Assembly: GCA_028382005.1 (NCBI GenBank)
Contig: JAOESH010000003.1
Span: 61,383-125,382, forward strand
Direction of reading: 5' to 3'
Source: Pseudomonadota bacterium
Lineage (GTDB): Bacteria; Pseudomonadota; Alphaproteobacteria; Puniceispirillales; Marisalimonadaceae
DNA length: 64,000 bases
The first letter of the stretch is position 1; every line of letters starts with the position of its first letter. Shown here piece after piece: positions 55,196 through 63,562 of the stretch. The translations under genes were made by a program, and so were the position numbers. Below the pieces are notes generated by a model. It did no database searches. It was not told the origin of the DNA and worked only from the letters and a program-made list of their open reading frames with translations.

Positions 55196-55732
55196 TTATT
55201 CCGGCAAAGGAACCGGGTTATCACTTTTTGTTCTTAACCACGCAATTAAGTTAGCTCTGTCTTTTACTTTTGACAAACCTGCATAATTCATTTTTGTTCC
55301 TTTAGCATATAACTTTGGCTTATATAAAAACTTATTTAATTCTTCATAAGTCCATTGTCCTGAAAGAGAAGCTAAAACTTTTGAATACGCGTAGTCTTCC
55401 TTACCTTGATCTTTGTTAACAAGATTATATAAGTTAGGACCAACTTTATTGCCCCCACCAGCTTCAAAGCCATGACAAGCAACACATTTTTTTGAAATTT
55501 TTAGACCGCTTTCTATATTAGCACTTGCAAGAAGAGCAAGAATTGGCTCTATCACAACTTCTTTAACTTCTTTTATATTTGATAAAGATTTTTCAGGCAC
55601 CTCTATAGGGTAAGCGTTAGATACTTCTGTGTTAGGGTTAACAAGAATATTAGCTATTTTCCCAAATACCATAATTAACAGTACACCAGATAATAATGCT
55701 GCAGCTATTTTGTTAAATCCAAGAGCATCCAT
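55196..55732 (-). CDS. cycM: Membrane-anchored c-type cytochrome (CycM-like)
   Basis: 178 residues. One N-terminal membrane helix (about 7-29), a linker of about 55 residues, then class I cytochrome c: SKKCVACHGFEAGGGNKVGPNLYNLV with heme CxxCH, and axial Met in KGTKMNYAGLSKVKDRANLIAWLRT. CycM-type cytochromes carry electrons from the bc1 complex to cytochrome c oxidase. It is divergent from kdsB, a conserved alphaproteobacterial neighbourhood. Confidence 0.92.
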   Translation of the reverse strand: MDALGFNKIAAALLSGVLLIMVFGKIANILVNPNTEVSNAYPIEVPEKSLSNIKEVKEVVIEPILALLASANIESGLKISKKCVACHGFEAGGGNKVGPNLYNLVNKDQGKEDYAYSKVLASLSGQWTYEELNKFLYKPKLYAKGTKMNYAGLSKVKDRANLIAWLRTKSDNPVPLPE

Positions 55733-55876
55733 AAACTAACCAATCAAAAATAAAATTATGTTTTAAATATTTACATGCAAGATAACTATTCTTCAAGTAT
55801 AAATGTTTTAAAATCTAATAAATTATGTGTTGTTTAAAATTTTTGATTAATAAATAGAATTATAGGAGGTTATAAG

Positions 55877-56635
55877 TTGGATTTTTCTAATACTATTATT
55901 ATTATTCCCGCTAGAATTGGTTCATCAAGGTTACCTAACAAGCCTCTTATAAAAATTAATGGGATTCCTCTAATTATTCATGCTTATAATTGCGCCAAAA
56001 GCTCACAACTTGATGTCCCAATTCTTGTTGCAACCGACGATCAAACTATTGCAGATGTTATAAATGATAATGGCGGCTTAACCTTAATTACATCAAAAAA
56101 ACATGAAAGTGGATCAGATAGAATTTTTGAGGCTCTTGAGAAATTTGATCCGTATCAAAAATATCAAAACGTCATTCATCTTCAAGGTGACCTTCCAAAT
56201 ATTTCAGGTAATTTAATTAAAAAACTGGCCACTTTTATCAATGAGCCAAAAAGAGAAATTTTAACGGTAGTGGTTAAGGCTAATCCAGACGAGTATAATG
56301 ACAATTCTATAGTTAAAGCAGCAATAGCTTTTTCAAAAAACAATCCAGATATAAATGATATTGGAAGGGCAATGTATTTTAGTAGGGCCTGCATCCCTTT
56401 TGGGGACACCAATATATGGCATCATGTTGGAATTTATGCTTGGAAAAGAAAAACATTAAAACAATTTGTAAGTCTTAAGCCTTCACCGCTTGAAAAATCA
56501 GAAAAACTAGAACAGCTACGCGCACTTGAAGCAGGCATAGTTATCGACGCAATTATAACATCTGATCATCCAATTGGAGTAGATACGGAATTAGATCTAA
56601 AGAAAGCTTCAAAATTTTTTCAAGACTTATCTTAA
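55877..56635 (+). CDS. kdsB: 3-deoxy-manno-octulosonate cytidylyltransferase
   Basis: 252 residues. IIPARIGSSRLPNKPLIKINGIPLI, VATDDQTIADVI, SGSDRIFEAL, VIHLQGDLP, MYFSRACIPF, and HHVGIYAWKRKTL. It activates Kdo with CTP for lipopolysaccharide. The TTG start is supported by a strong TAGGAGG. It indicates a Kdo-containing outer membrane, in line with the GT39 operon. Confidence 0.95.
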   Translation: MDFSNTIIIIPARIGSSRLPNKPLIKINGIPLIIHAYNCAKSSQLDVPILVATDDQTIADVINDNGGLTLITSKKHESGSDRIFEALEKFDPYQKYQNVIHLQGDLPNISGNLIKKLATFINEPKREILTVVVKANPDEYNDNSIVKAAIAFSKNNPDINDIGRAMYFSRACIPFGDTNIWHHVGIYAWKRKTLKQFVSLKPSPLEKSEKLEQLRALEAGIVIDAIITSDHPIGVDTELDLKKASKFFQDLS

Positions 56636-56685
56636 TTATTTAGTTAAAAGGAAATAAGTTTTATAAAATTTAATAGAGAAATGTA

Positions 56686-57543
56686 ATGAATCAGAATAAT
56701 AGTAACTTAACTATTGCCTTTCAAGGCATGCCAGGGGCATACTCCAATATGGCATGTGAAGCTTATTTTCCAGATGCAAAAACCTTACCCTGTAATTCAT
56801 TTGAAGATATGTTAAATTCAACAAAAAATAGTTTATCAGACTATTCAATGGTACCAGTTGAAAATTCTTTAGCTGGAAGGGTTGCTGATATACATCATTT
56901 AATACCTGAGAGTGGTTTGTTTATAATTGGAGAGCATTTCCAAAGAGTTAATCATCAATTACTAGGTTTACAAAACTCTAATTTAAAAAATATTAAAGGT
57001 GTCAAAAGTCATGCTCAAGGGCTTGCCCAATGTAGAAAAATTATTTCAGAGTATAATTTATTACCTATTCAACACATAGATACAGCTGGTGCTGCTGAAG
57101 AAGTTTCTAGATTAGGAGACCTTACAATCTCAGCTATAGCGTCAGATATGGCCTCTAAAATTTACAATTTAAAGATTTTAAAAAGTAATATTGAAGATGC
57201 AGCCCATAACACAACTAGGTTTTTAATAATGGCTAGAAAGCCCATAATGCCTTCAATCGATATAGCCACGTCTGTTACTACTATAATTTTTGAAGTGAGA
57301 TCGGTTCCTGCTGCATTGTATAAAGTTTTAGGTGGTTTTGCTACTAACGGAATTAATCTTACAAAGCTTGAAAGTTATATTGGCGGAAAAGAAATGAATG
57401 CCGCTAGGTTTTATGTTGACGCTGAAGGACACCCAGAAACTGCATCAATGCAAAACGCTCTTGAAGAGATGTATTTTTATACTGAACCTAACTCAGTAAA
57501 AGTCTTAGGAACTTATTCTAGGGCTCAAAAAAATAAAACTTAA
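56686..57543 (+). CDS. pheA: Prephenate dehydratase
   Basis: 285 residues. IAFQGMPGAYSNMACEAYFP, MVPVENSLAGRVADIHHLI, SHAQGLAQC, DTAGAAEEV, AHNTTRFLIMARKP (catalytic Thr-Arg-Phe), then an ACT domain (about 200-280) with VPAALYKVLGGFATNGINLTKLES. Makes phenylpyruvate for phenylalanine. No chorismate mutase domain. It follows kdsB by 50 bases, usual gene order. Confidence 0.96.
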   Translation: MNQNNSNLTIAFQGMPGAYSNMACEAYFPDAKTLPCNSFEDMLNSTKNSLSDYSMVPVENSLAGRVADIHHLIPESGLFIIGEHFQRVNHQLLGLQNSNLKNIKGVKSHAQGLAQCRKIISEYNLLPIQHIDTAGAAEEVSRLGDLTISAIASDMASKIYNLKILKSNIEDAAHNTTRFLIMARKPIMPSIDIATSVTTIIFEVRSVPAALYKVLGGFATNGINLTKLESYIGGKEMNAARFYVDAEGHPETASMQNALEEMYFYTEPNSVKVLGTYSRAQKNKT

Positions 57544-57592
57544 TTTATAGAATTTCTTGCATATTATTTTTATTTATAACATACATGTTATT

Positions 57593-57680
57593 GAAGGGTC
57601 ACACGGACGTAATTCTTGCTAATCCGGTCAGGTCCGAAAGGAAGCAGCCGTAACAATGATAGCGGGTTGTGAGGCCCTTC
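57593..57680 (+). ncRNA. ffs: Signal recognition particle RNA (small 4.5S type)
   Basis: The tip GGTCAGGTCCGAAAGGAAGC with GCAGCCGTAAC next to it is the near-invariant SRP domain IV: GGAA-type tetraloop and asymmetric loop that bind Ffh. GAAGGG at 57593-57598 pairs with CCCTTC at 57675-57680 and closes the molecule; a T-run (57682-57688) follows and acts as terminator. It lies directly upstream of dnaX, as in many bacteria. Confidence 0.96.
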
Positions 57681-57711
57681 GTTTTTTTAAGTTTTAAAAA
57701 CGAGATTTAAA

Positions 57712-59445
57712 ATCAATAATATTACTGAAAAAATAAATTATAGAGTTTTAGCCCGTAAATATAGACCTAATGACTTCAGTGAGTTAATAGGACAAAATTC
57801 GCTTGTTAAAACATTCAGTAACTCACTTAATAAAGGTAGGTTAGCTCATGCTTTTCTCTTAACTGGCATAAGGGGAGTTGGCAAAACTACTACCGCTAGA
57901 ATTATTGCCAAAGCACTAAACTGTATTGGTAATGAAAAAAATAATGAACCTACTTTTGATATTTGTAACAATTGCTCTCCATGTAAATCTATTAACAAAG
58001 GAAATTTTCTTGACGTAATTGAAGTTGATGCGGCAAGTAGAACAGGTGTAGACGGCATAAGAGAAATAATTGACGCTGTAATGTATTCTCCAAACAGTGC
58101 TCGTTTTAAAGTCTACATAATTGATGAAGTCCACATGTTATCAAACGCTGCTTTTAATGCTTTATTAAAGACATTAGAAGAACCTCCCGAAAACGTAAAA
58201 TTTATTTTTGCAACCACTGAAATAAAAAAAATACCTGCCACTATTATCTCAAGATGTCAAAGATTTGATCTTCAAAGAGTGGATATTGATACTTTAAAAT
58301 CTCATCTGAGTAAAATTTGTGAAGCTGAAAATATTAAATTTGAGAATGATTCTATTTTCCAAATATGTAAAGCGAGCGAAGGATCAGTCCGAGATGCTTT
58401 ATCGTTATTAGACCAAGCAGCGTCTCTTTGCCAAGATAACATAAAAGACGAAGTTGTATTGAATATGTTAGGCCTAAATGGGTATGAAAAAAATATACAA
58501 CTAATAGAACTATGTCTCTCAAATAATTGTGACAAAGCTCTAAAGCTTTATAGTGAAATAATAGACAATGGTATTCAACCAGCTCAAATTATTTCGAATT
58601 TACTTGAAGTGTGTCATCTTGCTTCTAAATTAAACGTGATCAAGGTTGATACAAATATTCCAGAACCAATTCAAAAAGATATTTTGAATATTGCATCTTT
58701 TGGCCTTCCTAAATTGGTTAAAGCTTGGCAAATTTTGATCAAAAGTATTGAAGAATTAAGATACGCTCCAAATGAAGAACAATCTGGTTCTATGACTATC
58801 ATTAAGTTATGCTTCGCATCTACATTACCAGACCCCGCTGAACTTTTAGATAAATTATCAAATGATACAAATAATAACGAAACAAGTTTAAAACCTAAAA
58901 TTACAGAGAGTCCTGAAAATAAAGATGATTTAAACTCTCAACAGAACTCGGATGTTTCTATTGAAAAAGAAATACAAAAAATAATTTTAGAGCCAAACAA
59001 TATAGAACGTTCCGAAAATAAAGATAATTTAAACTTACAACACAATTCAGATGTGTCTATTGAAGATGAAACCAAAAAAAATCAAACACCAACTAATTTT
59101 AATGAAATGCTAGATTTATTGTTAGAAAACAAGGAAGCCCTTCTTCATGCTCAATTAATAAATAACGTTCATTTAATTTCTTACAAAGCAGGCTTTATTA
59201 AAGTAAGATTAAAAGCTAACACAGACATACAGATTTTAAAAAAATTATCAGTAACATTAGAACAAATCACTAATGATAAATGGTCAGTTTTATCATCTGA
59301 AGAAGAAGGCGAAAAAACAATTGTAGATAAAAAAAATATTGAATTGGACGAAGCTAAAGAGAAAATTAAATCAGACAAAGAAGTTGCGGAGGTTTTTAAG
59401 TATTTTCCTGAAGCTGAAATAACATCTATCAAAGATAATCATTGA
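57712..59445 (+). CDS. dnaX: DNA polymerase III subunit gamma/tau, non-canonical start
   Basis: About 577 residues. VLARKYRPNDFSELIGQ, Walker A TGIRGVGKTTTARI, zinc cysteines CIGN..CNNCSPC, DVIEVDAASRTGVDGIREI, YIIDEVHMLSNAAFNALLKTLEEPP (Walker B) and SRCQRFDL. The first in-frame ATG is at 58081, well inside the ATPase. Upstream the frame is open only to 57691, where a TAA stops it, and has no ATG, GTG or TTG; the start is ATC 57712 (six bases after GAGA) or ATT 57721. The C-terminal region has a duplicated linker. Loads the sliding clamp in replication. The usual ybaB is missing before recR. Confidence 0.88.
   Translation: MNNITEKINYRVLARKYRPNDFSELIGQNSLVKTFSNSLNKGRLAHAFLLTGIRGVGKTTTARIIAKALNCIGNEKNNEPTFDICNNCSPCKSINKGNFLDVIEVDAASRTGVDGIREIIDAVMYSPNSARFKVYIIDEVHMLSNAAFNALLKTLEEPPENVKFIFATTEIKKIPATIISRCQRFDLQRVDIDTLKSHLSKICEAENIKFENDSIFQICKASEGSVRDALSLLDQAASLCQDNIKDEVVLNMLGLNGYEKNIQLIELCLSNNCDKALKLYSEIIDNGIQPAQIISNLLEVCHLASKLNVIKVDTNIPEPIQKDILNIASFGLPKLVKAWQILIKSIEELRYAPNEEQSGSMTIIKLCFASTLPDPAELLDKLSNDTNNNETSLKPKITESPENKDDLNSQQNSDVSIEKEIQKIILEPNNIERSENKDNLNLQHNSDVSIEDETKKNQTPTNFNEMLDLLLENKEALLHAQLINNVHLISYKAGFIKVRLKANTDIQILKKLSVTLEQITNDKWSVLSSEEEGEKTIVDKKNIELDEAKEKIKSDKEVAEVFKYFPEAEITSIKDNH
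58915..59067 (+). repeat. Tandem duplication inside the dnaX linker, 99-bp period
   Basis: GAAAATAAAGAT at 58915 and again at 59014 begin two copies about 33 codons apart: ENKDDLNSQQNSDVSIEKE and ENKDNLNLQHNSDVSIEDE, at about 75 % identity. They lie in the unstructured, acidic linker between the ATPase and the C-terminal domain, where length change is tolerated. Confidence 0.85.
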
Positions 59446-59461
59446 AATTGCGAAATTTGAA

Positions 59462-60058
59462 ATGTCTGAACAAATTCTTGAAAAATTAATTAAAAAAATA
59501 TCAAAGCTTCCTGGTCTAGGGCCACGTTCATCCAGAAGAGCTGTATTACATTTATTAAAAGATAGAGAAAAATTACTTTTACCTCTTATTCAAGACATGA
59601 CTGAGGTAGCGGATAAAATCAAGAAATGTATTGAATGTGGTAATTTAGATGAAAAAGATATTTGTGAGATATGTAACAATTCTTCGAGAAATAATAGCTT
59701 AATTTGTATTGTTGAAACTGTTGCTGATCTATGGGCATTAGAAAGATCAAATGTATATAACGGGAAGTATCATATATTAGGAGGCGTTCTATCAGCAATA
59801 GATGGTATTAACCCAGAACAATTAAATATTTCCTCTCTAGAAAAAAGATTAGAAGTTGGTGAATATACTGAAGTAATTATAGCAATATCAGCAACCCTAG
59901 ATGGACAAACTACAGCTCATTACTTAGCAGAAAGACTTCAAAAATTTAATATTAAAGTCACTAGATTAGCTCATGGAGTCCCAGTAGGAGGTGAATTAGA
60001 CTTCCTTGACGATGGAACAATCGCACAGGCATTAAAAGCTAGAAATATTTTACAATAA
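59462..60058 (+). CDS. recR: Recombination protein RecR
   Basis: 198 residues. N-terminal helix-hairpin-helix SKLPGLGPRSSRRAVLHLL, zinc finger CIECGNLDEKDICEIC, Toprim core ICIVETVADLWALERSNVYNGKYHILGGVLS and the C-terminal VTRLAHGVPVGGELDFLDDGT. Works in RecFOR loading of RecA at gaps. 16 bases separate it from dnaX, so there is no room for ybaB/ebfC. Confidence 0.96.
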   Translation: MSEQILEKLIKKISKLPGLGPRSSRRAVLHLLKDREKLLLPLIQDMTEVADKIKKCIECGNLDEKDICEICNNSSRNNSLICIVETVADLWALERSNVYNGKYHILGGVLSAIDGINPEQLNISSLEKRLEVGEYTEVIIAISATLDGQTTAHYLAERLQKFNIKVTRLAHGVPVGGELDFLDDGTIAQALKARNILQ

Positions 60059-60067
60059 AGCTTTAAA

Positions 60068-61111
60068 TTATTGGATTTTTTTCTTCTCATCTATGTCTAT
60101 TGATGTAATTAAATTCCCTCTGTTCTCAATTTTTCTGTGAGAAATTTTGATGTCATCTAGATCTTTTCTCGCTAAATCAAAATGCTTGTCTAATTTAAAT
60201 ATTCTATCTGCTAATAAATTTAAATCATTTGTCAATTTATCAACTTCGATTTGTATTTTACCTGCTGTTTGGCTCATTGTTGCATCTCTTAAAATAGCTC
60301 GAACAGTATGAAGTAAAAGCATTAAATTATCAGGCCCTGCCATATAAACTCTCTTATTTCTACTCTCATTGACCAGCTTCGGAAATCTAATATTAATTTC
60401 TGAATAAATAGATTCGCTTGGCAGAAACATAATGGCTGAATCAGAAGTTTCACCTGGTAAAATATATTTTTCAGAAATGTCCTTAATATGTTTTTGGACA
60501 GCGTTATGAAACAGTCTCAAGTTGTCTTTTTTATTCTGGTCATTTGTAGAACCTGAAAATTTTTTATAGTCCTCTAATGGAAACTTTGAATCTATGCAAA
60601 TAGGACCTGGGGGTTCTGGCATCTTTACTATACAATCAACTCTACTATTGGATGTTAGTGTGTACTGAAATTGATATGCATTTTGAGGCAAGGCGTCTTT
60701 TACAATATTTTCGAGCTGAACCTCTCCAAAAGCTCCCCTTAATTGTTTATTAGATAATATATTTTGTAAGTCATTAACTTGATTTGATAGTGAATGAATA
60801 TTTTCTTGTGCACGATCAATTACAGCTAGTCTTTCGTGCATTTCTGTAAGTGATTTTTGAGTACTCTGTGTTTGTTGATTTAAGCTATTACCTATTGAAG
60901 AGCCAATATTACCTAGTCTTTCTTCTATTGTGCTACTTAATTGTGATACGGCACCTTTTAGCTCTGTAATTTGACTTTTTTCATCTTGTAAAATATTTCT
61001 TTCTTCATTGTTCTTATTTTTATTTTCAAAATATATTTTACAGATTAAAAACACTACAATAGATATTAAGATAAAAAAAATAATGAATGTTAATAAATTT
61101 TTGAAATCCAT
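60068..61111 (-). CDS. rmuC: DNA recombination protein RmuC
   Basis: 347 residues. One N-terminal helix (about 7-27), coiled coil (about 35-120), then RmuC domain: LRGAFGEVQLENIVKDALPQNAYQFQYT, GPICIDSKFPLEDYKKF, SAIMFLPSESIYSEI, VYMAGPDNLMLLLHTVRAI. The restriction-like nuclease fold affects short-repeat inversion. It is divergent from def, typical alphaproteobacterial order. Confidence 0.93.
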   Translation of the reverse strand: MDFKNLLTFIIFFILISIVVFLICKIYFENKNKNNEERNILQDEKSQITELKGAVSQLSSTIEERLGNIGSSIGNSLNQQTQSTQKSLTEMHERLAVIDRAQENIHSLSNQVNDLQNILSNKQLRGAFGEVQLENIVKDALPQNAYQFQYTLTSNSRVDCIVKMPEPPGPICIDSKFPLEDYKKFSGSTNDQNKKDNLRLFHNAVQKHIKDISEKYILPGETSDSAIMFLPSESIYSEINIRFPKLVNESRNKRVYMAGPDNLMLLLHTVRAILRDATMSQTAGKIQIEVDKLTNDLNLLADRIFKLDKHFDLARKDLDDIKISHRKIENRGNLITSIDIDEKKKIQ

Positions 61112-61147
61112 TTTAACTCCATCTACAAATGAGTATAATATTACAAA

Positions 61148-61174
61148 TTGACTATTAATTAACTAGCATAAAAT
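61148..61174 (+). promoter_or_regulatory. Possible promoter of def-fmt-truA
   Basis: TTGACT at 61148-61153 is near-consensus for -35; TAAAAT at 61169-61174 is a 5/6 -10 with a 15-base spacer, on the short side. It precedes the def start (61201) by a plausible distance. Alternatives in the A/T-rich downstream DNA exist. Confidence 0.35.
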
Positions 61175-61200
61175 AATATATTATTAGGATTAGTTTAAAG

Positions 61201-61767
61201 ATGAGTATTAAAGAAATTATTAAAGTACCAAATCCATTTCTTAAAGTTGTTGCTAAACCTGTCATTGACATTAATCAAAATGTTTTAGTACTTCTGAATG
61301 ATATGTTAGAGACAATGTATGATGCAAATGGAATAGGTCTCGCAGCAACTCAAATCTCGACAGATAAAAGATTAATAGTTATGGATTGTGGAGAGGTGAA
61401 TTTTGAAACTGAAGGCCTGTCTGAAGAAGAGTATAACAAAAAAATTAAGGAAAATGGTATCAAACCATTTCCAATTAAAATGATTAACCCTAGAATAGTT
61501 AATTTAAGTGATGATTTAAATGAAAGAGAAGAAGGCTGTTTGTCCATACCTGGATATAATGCTAATGTTAAGAGACCTTCATCATTGAAAGTTGAATATA
61601 CAGATGAAAATAAAAAAAACATTACTTTAGAAGCAGATGGTTTACTAGCGACATGCATTCAACATGAGATTGACCACTTGAATGGAATCCTTTTTATTGA
61701 TCATATATCTAAGTTAAAAAGAGAAATGATACTCAAAAAAGCTATCAAAGAGTATTCAACTAATTAA
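61201..61767 (+). CDS. def: Peptide deformylase
   Basis: 188 residues. NGIGLAATQI, EGCLSIPGYNANV with metal Cys, and IQHEIDHLNGILFID with HExxH metal ligands. It removes the formyl group from nascent proteins. An insertion of about 15 residues (GLSEEEYNKKIKENG) before PFPIKMINP is usual for some Alphaproteobacteria. It starts the def-fmt-truA operon. Confidence 0.96.
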   Translation: MSIKEIIKVPNPFLKVVAKPVIDINQNVLVLLNDMLETMYDANGIGLAATQISTDKRLIVMDCGEVNFETEGLSEEEYNKKIKENGIKPFPIKMINPRIVNLSDDLNEREEGCLSIPGYNANVKRPSSLKVEYTDENKKNITLEADGLLATCIQHEIDHLNGILFIDHISKLKREMILKKAIKEYSTN

Positions 61768-61788
61768 AGTTTTTAAAGTGAGGAATTA

Positions 61789-62718
61789 TTGAATATAATT
61801 TTTATGGGAACTCCAGATTTTGCAGTCCCAAGTTTAAAATTGCTTGCTGCTCAAAATAATATTGTAGCTGTGTTTTCACAACCTCCTCGCCCCAATGGAA
61901 GAGGGATGAAAACAATTGAAACACCTATACAGACAATGGCTAAAAAACTACACCTTAAAAGCATGACACCCCACTCTTTAAAAAGTGACGATGTATTTGA
62001 GGAATATACGAAACTTAAACCTGATATAGTAGTAGTAGTAGCTTATGGTTTAATTCTGCCAGAAAAATATTTGAAAGTTCCTAAGTATGGATGTATCAAC
62101 GGACATGCTAGTTTACTGCCAAGATGGAGAGGTGCTGCCCCAATACAAAGAGCAATAGAAGCTGGTGATACAAGTAGTGGTTCATGCATCATGATAATGG
62201 AAAAAGGAATGGATACTGGGCCAATATTATTATCAAAAAAAATTGATATTGATAGGTACGATACATCGAAAGTACTTCATGACAAGTTATCTCATGTAAC
62301 TGCAACAATATTAATCGACGCTATAAAAGGATATACAAAAGGCTTGTTATCTCCAATAGATCAAAGTTTAACAGGTATAAAATATGCTCAAAAGATTGAA
62401 AAAATCGAATCTCAAATAGATTGGTATTTAGCAGCAGAACACATTTGCAATAAAGTTAGAGCATTTAATCCATTTCCGGGTACTTACACTAAGGGGCCAA
62501 ATGGTTTAATTAAAATTATTGCAGCACAAGCTAGTGACAATACTCATGATTGCGCTCCTGGAACAATACTACTTGTTAACAAAATAATCTCTGTAGCTTG
62601 CGGAAATAAAACAACTTTGGAGATAAAAGAAATTCAAAAACCTGGTAAAAATATTATATCAGCTTCAGCATATCTAACCGGTACAAAATTATCTGTTGGT
62701 GATAAATTTGGAAATTGA
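61789..62718 (+). CDS. fmt: Methionyl-tRNA formyltransferase
   Basis: 309 residues. IIFMGTPDFAVPSLKLL, VVVVAYGLILPEKYL, NGHASLLPRWRGAAPIQRAI (catalytic Asn-His), GDTSSGSCIMIMEKGMDTGPIL and the C-terminal FNPFPGTYT domain. It formylates initiator Met-tRNA. TTG start after GTGAGG. Overlaps the truA start by about ten bases. Confidence 0.96.
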   Translation: MNIIFMGTPDFAVPSLKLLAAQNNIVAVFSQPPRPNGRGMKTIETPIQTMAKKLHLKSMTPHSLKSDDVFEEYTKLKPDIVVVVAYGLILPEKYLKVPKYGCINGHASLLPRWRGAAPIQRAIEAGDTSSGSCIMIMEKGMDTGPILLSKKIDIDRYDTSKVLHDKLSHVTATILIDAIKGYTKGLLSPIDQSLTGIKYAQKIEKIESQIDWYLAAEHICNKVRAFNPFPGTYTKGPNGLIKIIAAQASDNTHDCAPGTILLVNKIISVACGNKTTLEIKEIQKPGKNIISASAYLTGTKLSVGDKFGN

Positions 62719-63562
62719 AAACAAAACTAAATACGCTTTATTGATAGAGTATAATGGTAATGGTATGGTTGGTTGGCAGAAACAAGACGTAGGAATATCT
62801 GTACAAGGAAGCCTGGAGAAAGTTGCAAAACAGATTTTTAATCATGAATTTCATATTCAAGGTTCTGGACGCACAGACGCAGGTGTGCATGCATTAGGTC
62901 AAGTCGCTAATATAGATTTTCCATTAAATCATCGATTAACAAGCAAGCATCCCTTTTACATAATTTCAGCTTTTAATGCTTTACTTAAGGACACGGGCAT
63001 TAGAGTTATTTCTGCTAAACCTGTAAAAACAGAATTTAATGCACGCTTTAGTGCGATTAAACGTCACTACAAGTATAGAATTTTATGTCGCGCTGCTCCT
63101 CCAGGAATAGATAAAGGTAAAGTTTGGCATTATAGAAGAAAATTAGATGTTAAATTAATGGAAGAAGGTATTCAGTGTTTAATTGGCAAACACGATTTTA
63201 CAAGTTTTAGGACTATTAAATGTCAAGCTAAGTCTCCAATAAGAACCTTAGACGAAGTTATATTTTCTCGTGAAGGTGAAGAACTAATCATTAAGGTCAA
63301 AGCTAAAAGTTTTTTACATAGTCAGGTAAGGATAATAGCTGGAACCATTGTAAAAATAGGAGATGGTAGTTGGAACCCTAATGATATGGATAAAATACTA
63401 AAAGGGAAAAACAGAAGTTTAGCAGGCCCTACAGCTCCACCAGATGGTTTATATTTAGAAAAAGTCGTATACCCTGATGATTTGTTGGATAATGATTGGC
63501 CATTAATATATGAAGGAGAAGACAAAGAATATTTTTTTAAAAAGCCATTGATAAAGATCTAG
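62708..63562 (+). CDS. truA: tRNA pseudouridine(38-40) synthase
   Basis: About 284 residues. YALLIEYNGNGMVGWQKQ, GSGRTDAGVHALGQVANID with the catalytic Asp, FNARFSAIKRHYKYRI, HDFTSFRTIKCQAKSPIRTL and SFLHSQVRIIAGTIVKIGDG. TTG at 62708 follows GGTGA by five bases; an earlier TTG at 62696 is also in frame. Its end overlaps the convergent membrane gene by 26 bases. Confidence 0.95.
   Translation: MEIENKTKYALLIEYNGNGMVGWQKQDVGISVQGSLEKVAKQIFNHEFHIQGSGRTDAGVHALGQVANIDFPLNHRLTSKHPFYIISAFNALLKDTGIRVISAKPVKTEFNARFSAIKRHYKYRILCRAAPPGIDKGKVWHYRRKLDVKLMEEGIQCLIGKHDFTSFRTIKCQAKSPIRTLDEVIFSREGEELIIKVKAKSFLHSQVRIIAGTIVKIGDGSWNPNDMDKILKGKNRSLAGPTAPPDGLYLEKVVYPDDLLDNDWPLIYEGEDKEYFFKKPLIKI

Noticed and set aside
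57846..58134. Two minus-strand frames over the start of dnaX
   Set aside because: The plus strand encodes the Walker A and zinc motifs of DnaX in this region, so these are antisense shadows.
58900..59100. Programmed frameshift in dnaX for a separate gamma subunit
   Set aside because: Several A-runs occur in the linker, but I see no slippery heptamer followed by a convincing hairpin and an early stop in the shifted frame.
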